A stretch of DNA of 64,000 nt from Flavobacteriales bacterium (GCA_020635695.1 JACJZH010000007.1:124001-188000), one strand, 5' to 3'. Shown: positions 16,630-29,108, numbered from the stretch's first letter. Notes: generated by a model from the letters alone, not told the origin. A program made the numbers and translations.

Positions 16630-18540
16630 CTAGCGGGTGACCACCAGGCGACGGGCCAGGCGCACAGGACCAGCGGTCACCGTGCAGTTGTACATCCCCG
16701 ATCCCAGCTCGTTCGTGGACAGCACATGGCGGTGCTCGCCGGCGCCCAGGTTGCCCAGGTCCTTGGCCAGCACCAGGCGACCGTTCACGTCATGCACCTG
16801 GATGGAGACCGGACGCGCTTCATCCAGTTCGAACCTCACGGTCGTGGACTCGGCGGCGGGGTTCGGATACAAGGCCCCCACATGAAGTCCGTTCTCGCTC
16901 AGTTCCTGCAGTCCGACGAACTGGGCAGCAGCGAGGTGCAGGCGTGCCATCAGGGCAGGGTTGCCTGCGCCAATGAAGCGGTACAGGGTCGCATCCTGGT
17001 TGTCGTAGCCATAGAGCCCTCCGGGATGCACATCACCGCTGGTGCAGATCGCCACCGTGTCAGCCCCGGGGTTCTCGACCAGGATCTGGTAGTCCATGGT
17101 CGGATCGATGTTCACCGGACCACCATCGAAGCTGATGGGTATCCAGTTGGCGCCACCGGCAGGTGTGATCATGTTGGGCATCACCTCGAAGGCGAGGATC
17201 TCGGCCACGGTGCCCACGTCGTCATCGAGATACACGTTCACCACCGAACCGTTCGTGGTGTTGTTCCCGAAACAAAGGGCCACGCCATAGGCCATGCTCC
17301 CGGTGTTCTCCATCTCGAACAGGGTGCCCATCAGGCTGTAGGCCGCGTTCTGGGAGAGGCTGATCTGTCCGTCGCGGGCATTGGTGTCCACGCCCATCAC
17401 GGCGAATTCGTTGGCCTGCGGCGTGTCGGTGACCACATAGCCGCGGGTCACCGCATTGTTCGTAAGGTCGGCGTCCATGGAGTCCGTTCCGAGCGTCACG
17501 ACCACGCTCACATTGCCGGGCCCGGAGGGTACCCAACCCGTGTTGATCACCACGGTGTCCCCGGCACACTGGGCCAGGTTGCCAATGGTGACGGGGAAGG
17601 TGCCCTGGCTGGTACCATCGAAGAACACCTCGGCCGTGGCCTGGGCGTTGGGCTGCGCGAACGCGCCTTCGTTCGTATAGGCCATGGAAAGGTCCAATGC
17701 ACCCGCCTGTTCGAGGGGCATGCGGGTATACTCCAGGTTACGCGTGGCGGTATTGTCGTAGTCGTCCCAATCCTCCACGAGCCACACGCGGCTCAACTTC
17801 ACGTCGTTGCCAAAACCCTCCACCACCTGCACATCGTCGATCTGCCAGTGGTAGTGGGTCATCCCGCCGGATCCGTCCTGGGTGAAGCGGAACTTCACGT
17901 TGGAGGGGTCGGCCACGATGGCGCATTCGAGGTTCACCACGGCGGTGAAGGTGCCCGGGTCGTTGTTCACGGCCACGCCGAACTCAGCGTCCAGGCGGGT
18001 GGGCCAGGTGGCGCCACCATCGGTGCTCACGTCCACGAAGTGCCCACCGTCGTTGCAGCAGAAGCGCGAACGCATCTCGAATTCCAGACGCGGATTGAAG
18101 GCGGCGCTCAGGTCGAGCACCGGGGATTCCAGGCTTCCCACCCATTCGTTGAAGGTGGGTTGGCCTCCCACGGTGTTGGCGGCATCACTGTCGAACATCA
18201 TGAACCCGTTCGCCGCAGTGGTGCTGGTGATCACCTGGGTGGTGGCACTGTAGAAACCGTTCGGGCCGTCGGTGTCATAGAGCCAGATGGCTCCATCAGG
18301 GCCGCTGGTCGTCCATGGCCCCACACCGTTGTTGCCGGCCAGGCCATTGGCGAAATCCTCGCTGAAGTAAACGGCACCTCCGCCGCCTTTCAGCATGGTC
18401 GGTACGGACCCTTTACCCGGGGTGGCGGTCAGGCGCATGGCGTCCGTGCGGACCCGGTCGACGGAGGCCGGCGCGTCCTGTTGCGCCATCAGCCCCCCTC
18501 CCAGCAGGGTCATCAGCGCCAAGGTGGAGAAACGTTGCAT
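16630..18540 (-). CDS. T9SS-secreted protein, array member B
   Basis: A 636-residue secreted protein. It has a signal peptide (MQRFSTLALMTLLGGGLMAQ) and a jelly-roll domain starting VYFSEDFANGLAGNNGVGPWT, with VDVSTDGGATWPTRLD and YHWQIDDVQVVEG. A CARDB/Ig-like region follows (LEYTRMPLEQAGAL to RGYVVTDT), then a beta-rich module (AYSLMGTLFEMENTGSMAYGV ... DATLYRFIGAGNPALM). The C-terminal type A sorting domain is LYPNPAAESTTVRFELDEARP to RRLVVTR. The sorting domain predicts T9SS export. The middle module is closely similar to that of member C. Transcription probably ends at the hairpin at 16579-16608. Function unknown. Confidence 0.88.
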   Translation of the reverse strand: MQRFSTLALMTLLGGGLMAQQDAPASVDRVRTDAMRLTATPGKGSVPTMLKGGGGAVYFSEDFANGLAGNNGVGPWTTSGPDGAIWLYDTDGPNGFYSATTQVITSTTAANGFMMFDSDAANTVGGQPTFNEWVGSLESPVLDLSAAFNPRLEFEMRSRFCCNDGGHFVDVSTDGGATWPTRLDAEFGVAVNNDPGTFTAVVNLECAIVADPSNVKFRFTQDGSGGMTHYHWQIDDVQVVEGFGNDVKLSRVWLVEDWDDYDNTATRNLEYTRMPLEQAGALDLSMAYTNEGAFAQPNAQATAEVFFDGTSQGTFPVTIGNLAQCAGDTVVINTGWVPSGPGNVSVVVTLGTDSMDADLTNNAVTRGYVVTDTPQANEFAVMGVDTNARDGQISLSQNAAYSLMGTLFEMENTGSMAYGVALCFGNNTTNGSVVNVYLDDDVGTVAEILAFEVMPNMITPAGGANWIPISFDGGPVNIDPTMDYQILVENPGADTVAICTSGDVHPGGLYGYDNQDATLYRFIGAGNPALMARLHLAAAQFVGLQELSENGLHVGALYPNPAAESTTVRFELDEARPVSIQVHDVNGRLVLAKDLGNLGAGEHRHVLSTNELGSGMYNCTVTAGPVRLARRLVVTR

Positions 18541-18640
18541 GGTCTTGCGTTTGTGGTTTTCGTTGAAAGGATCCCCAAGTTACGTCCGGAACCCATACGA
18601 TCACCCACCATCCGTCCCTTGCGCAGGGAGCGGCTGGAGG

Positions 18641-18678
18641 AAAAAAAGGAAGGCCGCCATGTGGCGGCCTTCCTTTTT
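18641..18678. terminator. Rho-independent bidirectional terminator between members B and C
   Basis: A seven-A run, then AAGGAAGGCCGCC (18646-18658) pairing perfectly with 18663-18675 across a 4-nt loop, then five Ts. It lies just after the stop of member C (18695) and is the most classical terminator in the window. Confidence 0.85.
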
Positions 18679-18694
18679 CGATCCTGGGACCCGA

Positions 18695-20567
18695 TCAGCG
18701 GGTCACCACCATGTTGCGGCTGATGCGTGCATCGCCGGCGGTGATGGTGTAGTTGTACATGCCCGGAGCGAAGCGCTCGGCATCCAGTTGGATCTGGTGC
18801 TGACCGGCAGCGCGGTTGCCGAGGTTCTGCTCGAACACCACCTTACCGGTCACGTCGAACACCTGGAAGCCCACGTTGCGGCCCTCCACGAGTTCGTACA
18901 CGATCGTGGTCACGTCGTTGAAGGGGTTCGGACGGTTGCCCATGATGGTCAGACCGTTGTTGGTCTCCTCGATGCTCGAGGGGGCCTCGGCCAGCATCAG
19001 GCTCGTCATCACGGCAGGGTTGCCCCAGCCGATGAACTGGTACAGCGTGGCGTCGCCGTTGTCATAGCCGAAGAGACCGCCGGGGTTGGTGGTGCCACCC
19101 ACACCGATGCGGACCTGCTCCGTACCAGGACCTTCGACCAGCAGGGTGTAGTCCATGGTCGGGTCGAGGGCCACCGGACCTCCATCGAAGGGGATGTTGA
19201 TCACGTTGTTCTCGCCTGCACCGCTCAGGTGCCAGCCCTGGATCTCGAAGGCGAGGATCTCACCCACGTCGGCGTTGTCGTCCGAGAGATAGACGTTCAC
19301 CACAGCGGGAAGCTCGGTGTTGTCGCGGAAGACCAGACCGACCCCGTAGGCCATGCTGCCCGAGTTCTCGATCTGGAACTCGGTACCGATCAGGCTGTAG
19401 GTCGCGTTCTGCGCGATGGTGATGGAGCCGGTGAGACCGGGGTCGTTGTTCGACATGATGTTGTACTCGTCGGCCATCATCGGACCGGTCACGTCGAACG
19501 TCTTGGTGGCCACGTTGTCGCCGGGGTTGGCGTCGGTGGAGTCACTCTGTACGGTGATCTGCACTTCGACCATGCCAGGCACCGGAAGGCGTCCAGCCGG
19601 TGGAAAGCACCAGCGTGTCGCGGGTACCGGGGTTGATCGTCGTACCGGAGGGGCTGGTGAAGGTGCCCTGGCTCACGCCGTCCACGAACACTTCTGCGTT
19701 CAGCACGGTGTTGGGCTGGGCGGCGGAACCATTGTTCACCACGTCCACGGCCACTTCGAGTTCCGTGGCCTGCTCCAGAGGCAGCTTGCGGTACTCCAGG
19801 TTGCGCACGGTGGCGTCATCGTAGATCCCGGGCTGGGCCACGCTCCAGCTGTTCCCCACCACAAGGTCGTTCGGCACCAGGGTGGTGATGCAGAGGTCAT
19901 CCACGGCCATGCCGGTACCCCAGCCACCGCCATCGTCCCACTTGAAGCGGAACATCACGTCAGGGGCGTTGTCGTAGGCGGCAAGGCTGATGCCCACGCT
20001 TTGCCAGGCTGCCACGGCCTCGGGAACGGTGTAGATGTCGGTCCAAGTGACACCGCCGTCCGTGCTGGCCTGCACGAAGGCCGAGCTGTTGGCGTACTGA
20101 CCATCGTGGTACAGACGCACGGTCATGCCCAAACCGGTCTGACCGCTGAAGTCGTAGGACGGGGTCACCAGACCGATGTCCGTCATCCCGCAGTTGCAGG
20201 GGTCGCCATCATCGTTCGCATAGGCGAACAGGTTACCGGCGGGATCATCCGGAACTTCGAAGAAGCCGCCGTTGTTGGCGTCGGCCGCGGTGCCCACGAC
20301 CCAGGCATCCACGAAGGTGCCAAGTCCTACACCGGTATTGTCATCTTGTTGTTCCACCTGGGAACCGATGTCCCAGCCGGCCGGGATGGCCCCGCCCTCG
20401 AAATCCTCGCTGAACAGGCAGCTGCCCTTGCGAACAGCGGGTTGCTCAGGCTTGTCCTGCTTGATGTGCAGACGCTCCACAGCGCCACGCACCGGCACCT
20501 TCTGCACCGACTGGGCCGCTACGGCGGTCCCCATCAGCACGAAGGCGGTCATGTAAAGATGCCTCAT
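18695..20567 (-). CDS. T9SS-secreted protein, array member C (apparent frameshift)
   Basis: A secreted protein of about 623 residues starting MRHLYMTAFVLMGTAVAAQ (signal peptide). The first part holds a jelly roll, SCLFSEDFEGGAIPAGWDIG, with PCNCGMTDIGLVTPSYDFSG, and an Ig-like region up to LVLSTGWTPSG. The rest (VEVQITVQSDSTDANPGDN onward) lies in another frame. A one-base insertion at about 19578-19582 explains this, since removing one G restores GWTPSGPGMVEVQ. The C-terminus is a type A sorting domain (RPNPFNDVTTIVYELVEGRN ... SRNMVVTR). The N-terminal half resembles member D and the C-terminal half member B, so the gene looks mosaic. It ends just before a strong terminator. Confidence 0.84.
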
Positions 20568-20603
20568 GGTCGATTTGGTTCGTTTTGTGATGAACAGAGT
20601 GGG

Positions 20604-20611
20604 TAAAGATA
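20604..20611 (-). promoter_or_regulatory. Candidate -7 box (TATCTTTA) for array member C
   Basis: TATCTTTA differs from TAnnTTTG only at the last base and lies 36 nt before the member C start. No -33 TTG is seen at the usual spacing. Confidence 0.35.
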
Positions 20612-20680
20612 AGGGGTGGGGCGGGAATGGCCGACGATCGCCCCTGTCACCATTCGTGGAGTCCTTCCCGATCCGCGGGC

Positions 20681-22471
20681 TCAGTGCGAGACCACCAACC
20701 TGGCCTGCATCACTGCTTCACGAGTGCGCACCAGCGCGACATAGGTGCCGACCGGGAGGCCTTCCACGGCCAGGTCCATGGTCCTCGGCATGGCTGCCGA
20801 CGACCCAAGGGCCTGGACAGACAGGGTCCGGCCCTGCGCATCAAGCAGCTCCAGGGACAATGCGCCTTCGGGCAGACGTATCGTCACCCGGTCATCGCAG
20901 GGCACCGGAAAAACGTCCAACTGTGAACGGTCATGTTCCCTGTTCGCGAACCCCACCGAGTTGTCCAGGTGTGCCCGGATCATGGGACTGACGAGCGACC
21001 GCGCCCAAAGCAGCTCCTGATTGTCGAAGAACCAGGCCGCACCGGCCAGCGCCTGGCCGGAACACCCGGCAACCACCTCGCCGTTGGTGTTGGCATAGCT
21101 GAGACACACGTACACGTCGGCGGGACCATTCACGACGGCCGGTTGTTCGAAGGGGATGTAGGCGAAGGAGTCTCCACCCGGGCCGTTGATGGCGCTCTGA
21201 GGTACGGCCGTTTCAGCGGAGACCACGATCGGGGAGAACTGATCGTCCCGCAGTTCGACACGCACCAGCGCCCCCGGCACGGTCCCATCCGCGAAGGCAG
21301 CGCTCGCCCCATGAAAGGTGACAGGCCCGGAGGCCACTTCCAGGCGCGCCGCGACGATGAACCCGGATGCCCCGTTGCTCAGCCCGCGTTCAACCGTTCC
21401 GGCATCCAGCGCGAACTGGTTGTCACCTTCGCCCCAGGCCGGACCGGTCACTTGGTAGGTTGCCGAGGCGAGGTTGTCCGTCTGGTCCTCATCCGGTTGC
21501 GATGCGACCACCTGGATCTCGACATCGACCTTGCCGGTCATCGGAGGAGTCCAACCGGTATGGAGGACCAACGTGTCCACCATCCTGCTCGGAAGATCGG
21601 AGGTCGGGCCTTGGAAGGTCCCTTGGGAAACACCGTCCAGGAAGACCTCCGCTTCGAGGCTGACACCCGTGGCATCGTTCAGTCCCACATTGGCCACGAT
21701 CCCGGAAAGCACCAGTTCACCGGCAAGGGAAAGCGGGATCGCTGAGACGGGCAGCGAACTGACCGTGGGGTCGATCTCGGGCAGGGTGATATCCGCGACA
21801 AAGGCATCCAGGAGCCTCATGTCATTGGTGTAGGCCGCTGACACGCAGATGTCGTCCACGCCCATGCCCACGGCCCAATTCCCCTGGTCCGACCAGCTGA
21901 ACCGGATCCGTACATCGGGCGCGCCATCGAACGCCGAAAGGTCCACGATCCCGTAGGACCAGACGGGGCCGGAGCCTGGTATCACATGGACCGGCTGGAA
22001 GCTGCCGCCGCCATCGGTACTTACTTCCACCTGTCCGGCAGCGCCGCCGAAATCCCGATGCACCACCGAGCGGAACGTGAGCTGGGCACCCGTGACCCCT
22101 GACAGGTCGATCGAAGGGGTGGTCAGGGATGCCGCTGCCAGATCGCAGTTGCAGGGCGCATCGTCGTCGTTCGTGCGGGCGAACAGGTTGCCGGCAGGCA
22201 CATCGGGTACCAGAAAGAGGCCATCGTGGTCCAGCACATGGGGGCTCGTCCCCACCGTCCACGCGTCAACGAACGTTCCGGTCCCCTGGCCGGTGGAGTT
22301 GTCCTGTTGTTCCACCGGAGGACCTTGTGCCCAACCCGAAGGGATCGCTCCGCCCTGGAAGTCCTCGTACAGGAGGCAGGTGCCAAGTCGCAGGCCGCCG
22401 TCCTGTCCGCTCACGGTGAACGTGAAGCACAGGGCGGCGGCCTGAAGAAGGAGTGCTCGGGGTGTTCTCAC
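20681..22471 (-). CDS. T9SS-secreted protein, array member D
   Basis: A 596-residue secreted protein when started at GTG 22469-22471 (VRTPRALLLQAAALCFTFTVSGQ, a good signal peptide). An ATG 42 nt upstream (22513) is in frame but lies upstream of an exact TATCTTTG promoter box at 22479-22486, so I reject it. Domains: jelly roll (TCLLYEDFQGGAIPSGWAQG ... APCNCDLAAASLTTPSIDLSG), Ig-like (SLPVSAIPLSLAGELVLSG to TYQVTGP), a beta-rich module, then a sorting-type C-terminus (VFPVPCDDRVTIRLPEGALS ... MQARLVVSH). In that C-terminus the usual YPNP motif is degenerate (FPVP). The N-terminal half is closely similar to member C. Function unknown. Confidence 0.86.
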   Translation of the reverse strand: MRTPRALLLQAAALCFTFTVSGQDGGLRLGTCLLYEDFQGGAIPSGWAQGPPVEQQDNSTGQGTGTFVDAWTVGTSPHVLDHDGLFLVPDVPAGNLFARTNDDDAPCNCDLAAASLTTPSIDLSGVTGAQLTFRSVVHRDFGGAAGQVEVSTDGGGSFQPVHVIPGSGPVWSYGIVDLSAFDGAPDVRIRFSWSDQGNWAVGMGVDDICVSAAYTNDMRLLDAFVADITLPEIDPTVSSLPVSAIPLSLAGELVLSGIVANVGLNDATGVSLEAEVFLDGVSQGTFQGPTSDLPSRMVDTLVLHTGWTPPMTGKVDVEIQVVASQPDEDQTDNLASATYQVTGPAWGEGDNQFALDAGTVERGLSNGASGFIVAARLEVASGPVTFHGASAAFADGTVPGALVRVELRDDQFSPIVVSAETAVPQSAINGPGGDSFAYIPFEQPAVVNGPADVYVCLSYANTNGEVVAGCSGQALAGAAWFFDNQELLWARSLVSPMIRAHLDNSVGFANREHDRSQLDVFPVPCDDRVTIRLPEGALSLELLDAQGRTLSVQALGSSAAMPRTMDLAVEGLPVGTYVALVRTREAVMQARLVVSH

Positions 22472-22478
22472 AGGGGGC

Positions 22479-22486
22479 CAAAGATA
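22479..22486 (-). promoter_or_regulatory. -7 promoter box (TATCTTTG) that fixes the start of array member D
   Basis: An exact TAnnTTTG on the minus strand, ending 7 nt before GTG 22471. It lies inside the reading frame extended from the upstream ATG 22513, so that ATG would be upstream of the transcript. Confidence 0.55.
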
Positions 22487-22509
22487 GCCCCGCCTGAAAG
22501 GCCTGGAGG

Positions 22510-24351
22510 TCAACCGGCCTTCACCAGCCTTACGGTCCGCAGCTCACCATCGCTGACGAGCCGGAGCAGGTACTGACCTTCGGCCAGCCCGTTCCCGTTC
22601 ACCCGGAACTGTTGCGGACCCGCTGCGCGCCGTCCCAATGAACCGTGCTGGACGGTCCGGCCGGACAGGTCGGTCAATGTCCAGGCCAGGTCGGCGGGAC
22701 GCTCGAGCTCGAAAGAGACCAGGGTGTTCTGGTCAAAGATGGTTGGTGATGCCACGATCGTCCTGTCGCCGAAAGCAGGTAGCTCAGGCTGCCCCACGGT
22801 GGGGTCCAGGTTCATGCGTACCATGGGGGTCACCGTCACGTAGTACCAGGTGTTGTCGTTGGCGTCCCAGAACAACGATGTCTGTGGCTGGCTGAGCCCG
22901 CTGACACCCGTCCAGGTATCGGCCGTGCCACCATAGTGGTGCACGGCGACGAAATAATCATGGTCCTGCTCCAGCTCCACTGGATCGATCAACGGCAGGG
23001 TGATGAAGTGACCCTCCCCGAGGTCGTTCAGTTCGTTCGCCTGCACCACGTGTTCCTCGCTTTCGATGATGTAGTTCAGGTCCTCATCATACACCACGGC
23101 CACGATGATCGCCCCCGGGTCCGAACGCTCGCTGAGCGCCACGTCCACGGCATGCAGCGTGTTCTGCCAGTCGACGACATGGAACCAGTTGCCCAACTGG
23201 TACTCGGCGCCGGCATTGTCCATGTCCCCTTCCAAGGCGCCCAGATCGCGGGCGAAGGTGTTCATGGACACCTCGAAATGACCTTCGCGCACGTTGTCCG
23301 CGGGAGAGGATTCCGGTTCGTCCTGCAGGACCGTGTAGGTGAGGTCGTAGTCCCCGTTCACGGCCGGGATCGTGTAGCCGGTGATGGTGAGGTTTTCGGT
23401 CTGTCCGGGCAGCAGGGTGATCGCCGTGCTGGTGAGCGTGACATTGTTGGTGCTGGGACCATCGACGTCGACCACCAGACGGACGTTGGTCTGTGTGGTG
23501 GAACCGATGTTGGAGACCGATCCCTGGAAGCTCAGCTCACGCACCTCGTTGGTGGGATATACGCTGTAGGGAAGCTCGGCGAAGTTGCCTTGACCGATGT
23601 CCCATTGGGCGTGGCTCACGCTTTCGAGCCGAAGGTCGTTCTCCAAGGCCGCCACCAGGGCGATATCGTCGATCTGCCAGGAATAGGCGTATCCCTGGAC
23701 GCTGAGCCATTGGAACCGGATCCGGATGTCGGCCGAACCACCATTGAGTGCCGGGCTGATGTCCAGTTCGATGGTCTCGGACAGCGGAGCCCCCGGCGTA
23801 CTCTGGTTGCCGGCGACCTCCGTGTTCACCGGATACGCGGTCCAGGAAAGACCTCCATCGCCACTGACCTCCACGATGGTCTCATCGTTGTTGAGTTGCC
23901 GGAAGCTCTGCTCGAACCGAAGCAGCATGTAGGGGACGGTGTCGAGGCCGGTGATGGGGGGCGAGGTGATGGTCGTGTTCTCGAGCACATTGGGTACACC
24001 GTTCAGGTCGGAATCCGCCACGATCCACTGGCCACCTGGGAATCCGGTGGTGCTTTGAAGCGGGCCGGGTGTGAACCCGCCGGTATTGCCCGTGGTGGTG
24101 AGCTCCCATTCAACTGGTCCACTGGCCGTCATCACCGTCCAGCCATTGAACCCTGATTCGAAGTCCTCGCTCCAGAGCACGGCACCCCCGGAGCGCTGGT
24201 CGCGCGTGGCATCGTCCGGCCGGTCCGGCCGCTCGGCGAGCTGGGTGCTGGACAGAGGTTCACGCAGGTTGATGTGGTCCGCGTTGATGGGCTGGGCCGC
24301 CAGCAACATGGAGGTGGTGGCCGCGATCAGAAGGAGAGTGGTCCTGTACAT
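22510..24351 (-). CDS. T9SS-secreted protein, array member E
   Basis: A 613-residue secreted protein. It has a signal peptide (MYRTTLLLIAATTSMLLAAQ) and a jelly roll starting VLWSEDFESGFNGWTVMTASG, with VEVSGDGGLSWTAYPV and YSWQIDDIALV. An Ig-like region (LPYSVYPTNEVRELSFQGSV to EGHFEVSMN) and a second beta module (YQLGNWFHVVDWQNTLHAVD ... YFVAVHHYGG) follow. The C-terminal sorting-like domain (ASPTIFDQNTLVSFELERPA ... RTVRLVKAG) has the YPNP motif replaced by SPTI. ATG 24349-24351 is chosen for the signal peptide; upstream in-frame codons lie in the promoter region. It is closest to member A, with which it shares the module order. Its stop lies 38 nt from the D start. Confidence 0.86.
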   Translation of the reverse strand: MYRTTLLLIAATTSMLLAAQPINADHINLREPLSSTQLAERPDRPDDATRDQRSGGAVLWSEDFESGFNGWTVMTASGPVEWELTTTGNTGGFTPGPLQSTTGFPGGQWIVADSDLNGVPNVLENTTITSPPITGLDTVPYMLLRFEQSFRQLNNDETIVEVSGDGGLSWTAYPVNTEVAGNQSTPGAPLSETIELDISPALNGGSADIRIRFQWLSVQGYAYSWQIDDIALVAALENDLRLESVSHAQWDIGQGNFAELPYSVYPTNEVRELSFQGSVSNIGSTTQTNVRLVVDVDGPSTNNVTLTSTAITLLPGQTENLTITGYTIPAVNGDYDLTYTVLQDEPESSPADNVREGHFEVSMNTFARDLGALEGDMDNAGAEYQLGNWFHVVDWQNTLHAVDVALSERSDPGAIIVAVVYDEDLNYIIESEEHVVQANELNDLGEGHFITLPLIDPVELEQDHDYFVAVHHYGGTADTWTGVSGLSQPQTSLFWDANDNTWYYVTVTPMVRMNLDPTVGQPELPAFGDRTIVASPTIFDQNTLVSFELERPADLAWTLTDLSGRTVQHGSLGRRAAGPQQFRVNGNGLAEGQYLLRLVSDGELRTVRLVKAG

Positions 24352-24395
24352 GGTCCGATGGTTTTTGTCGCGGCGGGGTGAACGCCGTCGTCGGA

Positions 24396-24403
24396 CCAAG
24401 CTA
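24396..24403 (-). promoter_or_regulatory. Candidate -7 box (TAGCTTGG) for array member E
   Basis: TAGCTTGG is one base off TAnnTTTG, 44 nt before the member E start. The same TAnnCTTGG variant precedes member B (18575-18582) and the FG-GAP gene (35249-35256). Confidence 0.3.
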
Positions 24404-24555
24404 TCCGCCCGGAAAGCCTTGCTGGTAGGGGAAAGTGACGTGCCGCACGGGGGCCTCTGAACGGTTGGAGGCCACCCAAACCCATGAAGTTCGGTGGTCT
24501 GCGCCCCGGATCCAAGTCCGGCGTGAGCAGCGGTGCGGAACGGGACGGTCCGCGC

Positions 24556-27427
<2,872 letters not shown>

Positions 27428-27463
27428 GATGGGAGGGGTTTCGGGGCTGCCGGAAAAGGCCTG

Positions 27464-27471
27464 CAAATATA
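27464..27471 (-). promoter_or_regulatory. -7 promoter box (TATATTTG) for gcvP
   Basis: An exact TAnnTTTG on the minus strand, 36 nt before the gcvP start. It gives a normal leader length. Confidence 0.5.
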
Positions 27472-27566
27472 CGGGAGCGCTTCCGCTGGAAGGGCGTTCC
27501 CGCAAGGGATGAACAGCACTGCCGGGATGCTGTTCGCGGCCCGGCCCGCCACGGGTGTGGGGCGGC

Positions 27567-27574
27567 TATCTTTG
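27567..27574 (+). promoter_or_regulatory. -7 promoter box (TATCTTTG) upstream of the secreted protein
   Basis: An exact TAnnTTTG ending 9 nt before ATG 27584. It supports this start over any farther upstream in the same frame, which would run antisense to gcvP. Confidence 0.55.
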
Positions 27575-27583
27575 GCGCCGTCC

Positions 27584-28216
27584 ATGCGCTTTCCGGCCCT
27601 TCTGGTCCTACTGCTCTCCGGCCTGCCCGTCCTGCTCGCGCAGGACCACATCCTGCTCATGAACGGCGAGGAGATCGAGGGACGGGTGCTTGGCCAGAGC
27701 ACATTGGAAGTGCGCTACCTGCAAGAGAAGCGGAACGGCAGCCTGGTCGAACGCCGTGAACCCACCAGCGGGGTGTTCTCCGTGACCGACAGTCTTGGCA
27801 AGGAGAAGGTCTGGTACTTCATGGACACCATCTTCGGCAACGACCTGAGCGTGGACCAGATGCGCTGGTTCATCAAGGGTGAACAGGATGCCCGGCGGGG
27901 TTACAAGCCCATCTGGCCCATGATCGGTGGCTTCGCCACGGGCGCGGGGCTCACCATGGCGCTGGACCTGGAGGTGATGAGCATGGTGGTGCCGCCCGCC
28001 TATGCTGGTCTGATGGCCCTTCCACGGGTGCACGTGACGCCCGGGTCCATTTCGGACCCCCTGATGGAAGGTGATCCCCACTACGCCTACGGTTATGCGC
28101 AGGTGGGCCGTTCCAAGCGGGTGGTCCGCAGCCTCTGGAGCACCTTCGCAGGCGTGGCGGTGGGCCTGTTCGTGCGGCAGGTGATCATCAACCCCAACCT
28201 GGACGATACGCCCTGA
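27584..28216 (+). CDS. Secreted/envelope protein of unknown function
   Basis: A 210-residue protein with a signal peptide (MRFPALLVLLLSGLPVLLAQ). The mature N-terminus HILLMNGEEIEGRVLGQSTLEVRY looks like the short beta-sandwich found in many Bacteroidota envelope proteins that begin with an 'L.NG..I.G.V' repeat. Two hydrophobic segments follow in the C-terminal half (MIGGFATGAGLTMALDLEVMS and LWSTFAGVAVGLFVRQVII), so it is probably anchored in the inner membrane. I do not recognise a named family. It is followed 3 nt later by a UbiA-like gene and is probably co-transcribed with it. Confidence 0.7.
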   Translation: MRFPALLVLLLSGLPVLLAQDHILLMNGEEIEGRVLGQSTLEVRYLQEKRNGSLVERREPTSGVFSVTDSLGKEKVWYFMDTIFGNDLSVDQMRWFIKGEQDARRGYKPIWPMIGGFATGAGLTMALDLEVMSMVVPPAYAGLMALPRVHVTPGSISDPLMEGDPHYAYGYAQVGRSKRVVRSLWSTFAGVAVGLFVRQVIINPNLDDTP

Positions 28217-28219
28217 GCG

Positions 28220-29077
28220 ATGCCGGACACGCTCCGGTCCCCGTGGTTGCGTCCGCTGGTCTATGGGCACGGCTGGCTGGCCCTGGGTGCCGCGGCCCAG
28301 GTATGGTATACCGGTCGACTGGTGGGGGCGGTGGCCTCCGATCCCACGGTGATCACCAGTGCGTCACTGGCCACCCTCGCGGCCTATGGTTTCATGCGGC
28401 TGGTCCGTGTCGGCGATGCGGCCGCCGCGTCGGACCACCTGGTCTGGGCCCAGCGGCATCGCCGGGTGCTCATGGCGCTGACGCTCGTGAGCGGAGCGCT
28501 CTCTGCCTGGCTGTTGTGGTACCATTCCCGGGAAGCGCTGCCATTGGCCCTTCTTCTGGCACCGGCGGTCGGGCTCTACATCCTCCCTACACGAGAAGGA
28601 CGGAACAAGGGCCTTCGCCATGTACCCTTCCTGAAGCTCTTCCTGATCGCCGCGGTCTGGAGCGGGGTCGTGGTGGCCTTTCCGTTGGTCGCACGCGGGT
28701 TGGGCAACAGCCCATTGTTGTTCCTGCTGCTGGTGGAGCGTGCGTTCTTCGTGCTGGCCATCACCCTGCCGTTCGACATCCGGGACCTGCATCACGATGA
28801 GCCCGATCAACGCACCGTGCCGCGTGCCCTGGGTATTGGTCCCACGCGGGTGCTGGCGCTGTTGGCCCTGCTGGGAAGCCTCGTGATCGTGGCCCTGGTC
28901 TGCCTGACCCAGGGACTGGTGGACGGCCTGTTCGGTGCGCTCCTGGGATACGTGATCACCGGATGGCTGGTGCTGCGTTCGCGCCCGCGCAGCGGTGCGT
29001 TCCACTACAGCGTGCTCCTGGATGGCACCCTGTTGCTGGTGCCCCTGCTCTTCGCGCTCGGGCTCCTGCTCGGCTGA
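28220..29077 (+). CDS. UbiA-like prenyltransferase-family membrane protein
   Basis: A 285-residue protein with about eight hydrophobic segments. The second-half motif AITLPFDIRDLHHDEPDQRTVPRALG resembles the second Asp-rich motif of UbiA prenyltransferases (D...D...D with a TxP). The first Asp-rich motif is not recognisable, since the corresponding loop lacks the NDxxDxxxD pattern. It may be a degenerate or non-catalytic member. The likely role is in quinone or lipid metabolism, but this is inferred from fold similarity only. It starts 3 nt after the stop of the preceding gene. Confidence 0.6.
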   Translation: MPDTLRSPWLRPLVYGHGWLALGAAAQVWYTGRLVGAVASDPTVITSASLATLAAYGFMRLVRVGDAAAASDHLVWAQRHRRVLMALTLVSGALSAWLLWYHSREALPLALLLAPAVGLYILPTREGRNKGLRHVPFLKLFLIAAVWSGVVVAFPLVARGLGNSPLLFLLLVERAFFVLAITLPFDIRDLHHDEPDQRTVPRALGIGPTRVLALLALLGSLVIVALVCLTQGLVDGLFGALLGYVITGWLVLRSRPRSGAFHYSVLLDGTLLLVPLLFALGLLLG

Positions 29078-29108
29078 CGCCCCTCAGGAACGGCCCGGTA
29101 CGGGCACC

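Noticed and set aside
14672..20567. Phase variation as explanation for the frameshifts in T9SS members A and C
   Set aside because: Neither site is a homopolymer or short tandem repeat long enough for slippage, and frameshifts also hit housekeeping genes (rnd, gcvP).
28220..29077. Calling the UbiA-like gene a specific enzyme such as ubiA or menA
   Set aside because: The first Asp-rich catalytic motif is not visible, so a specific prenyltransferase cannot be supported.
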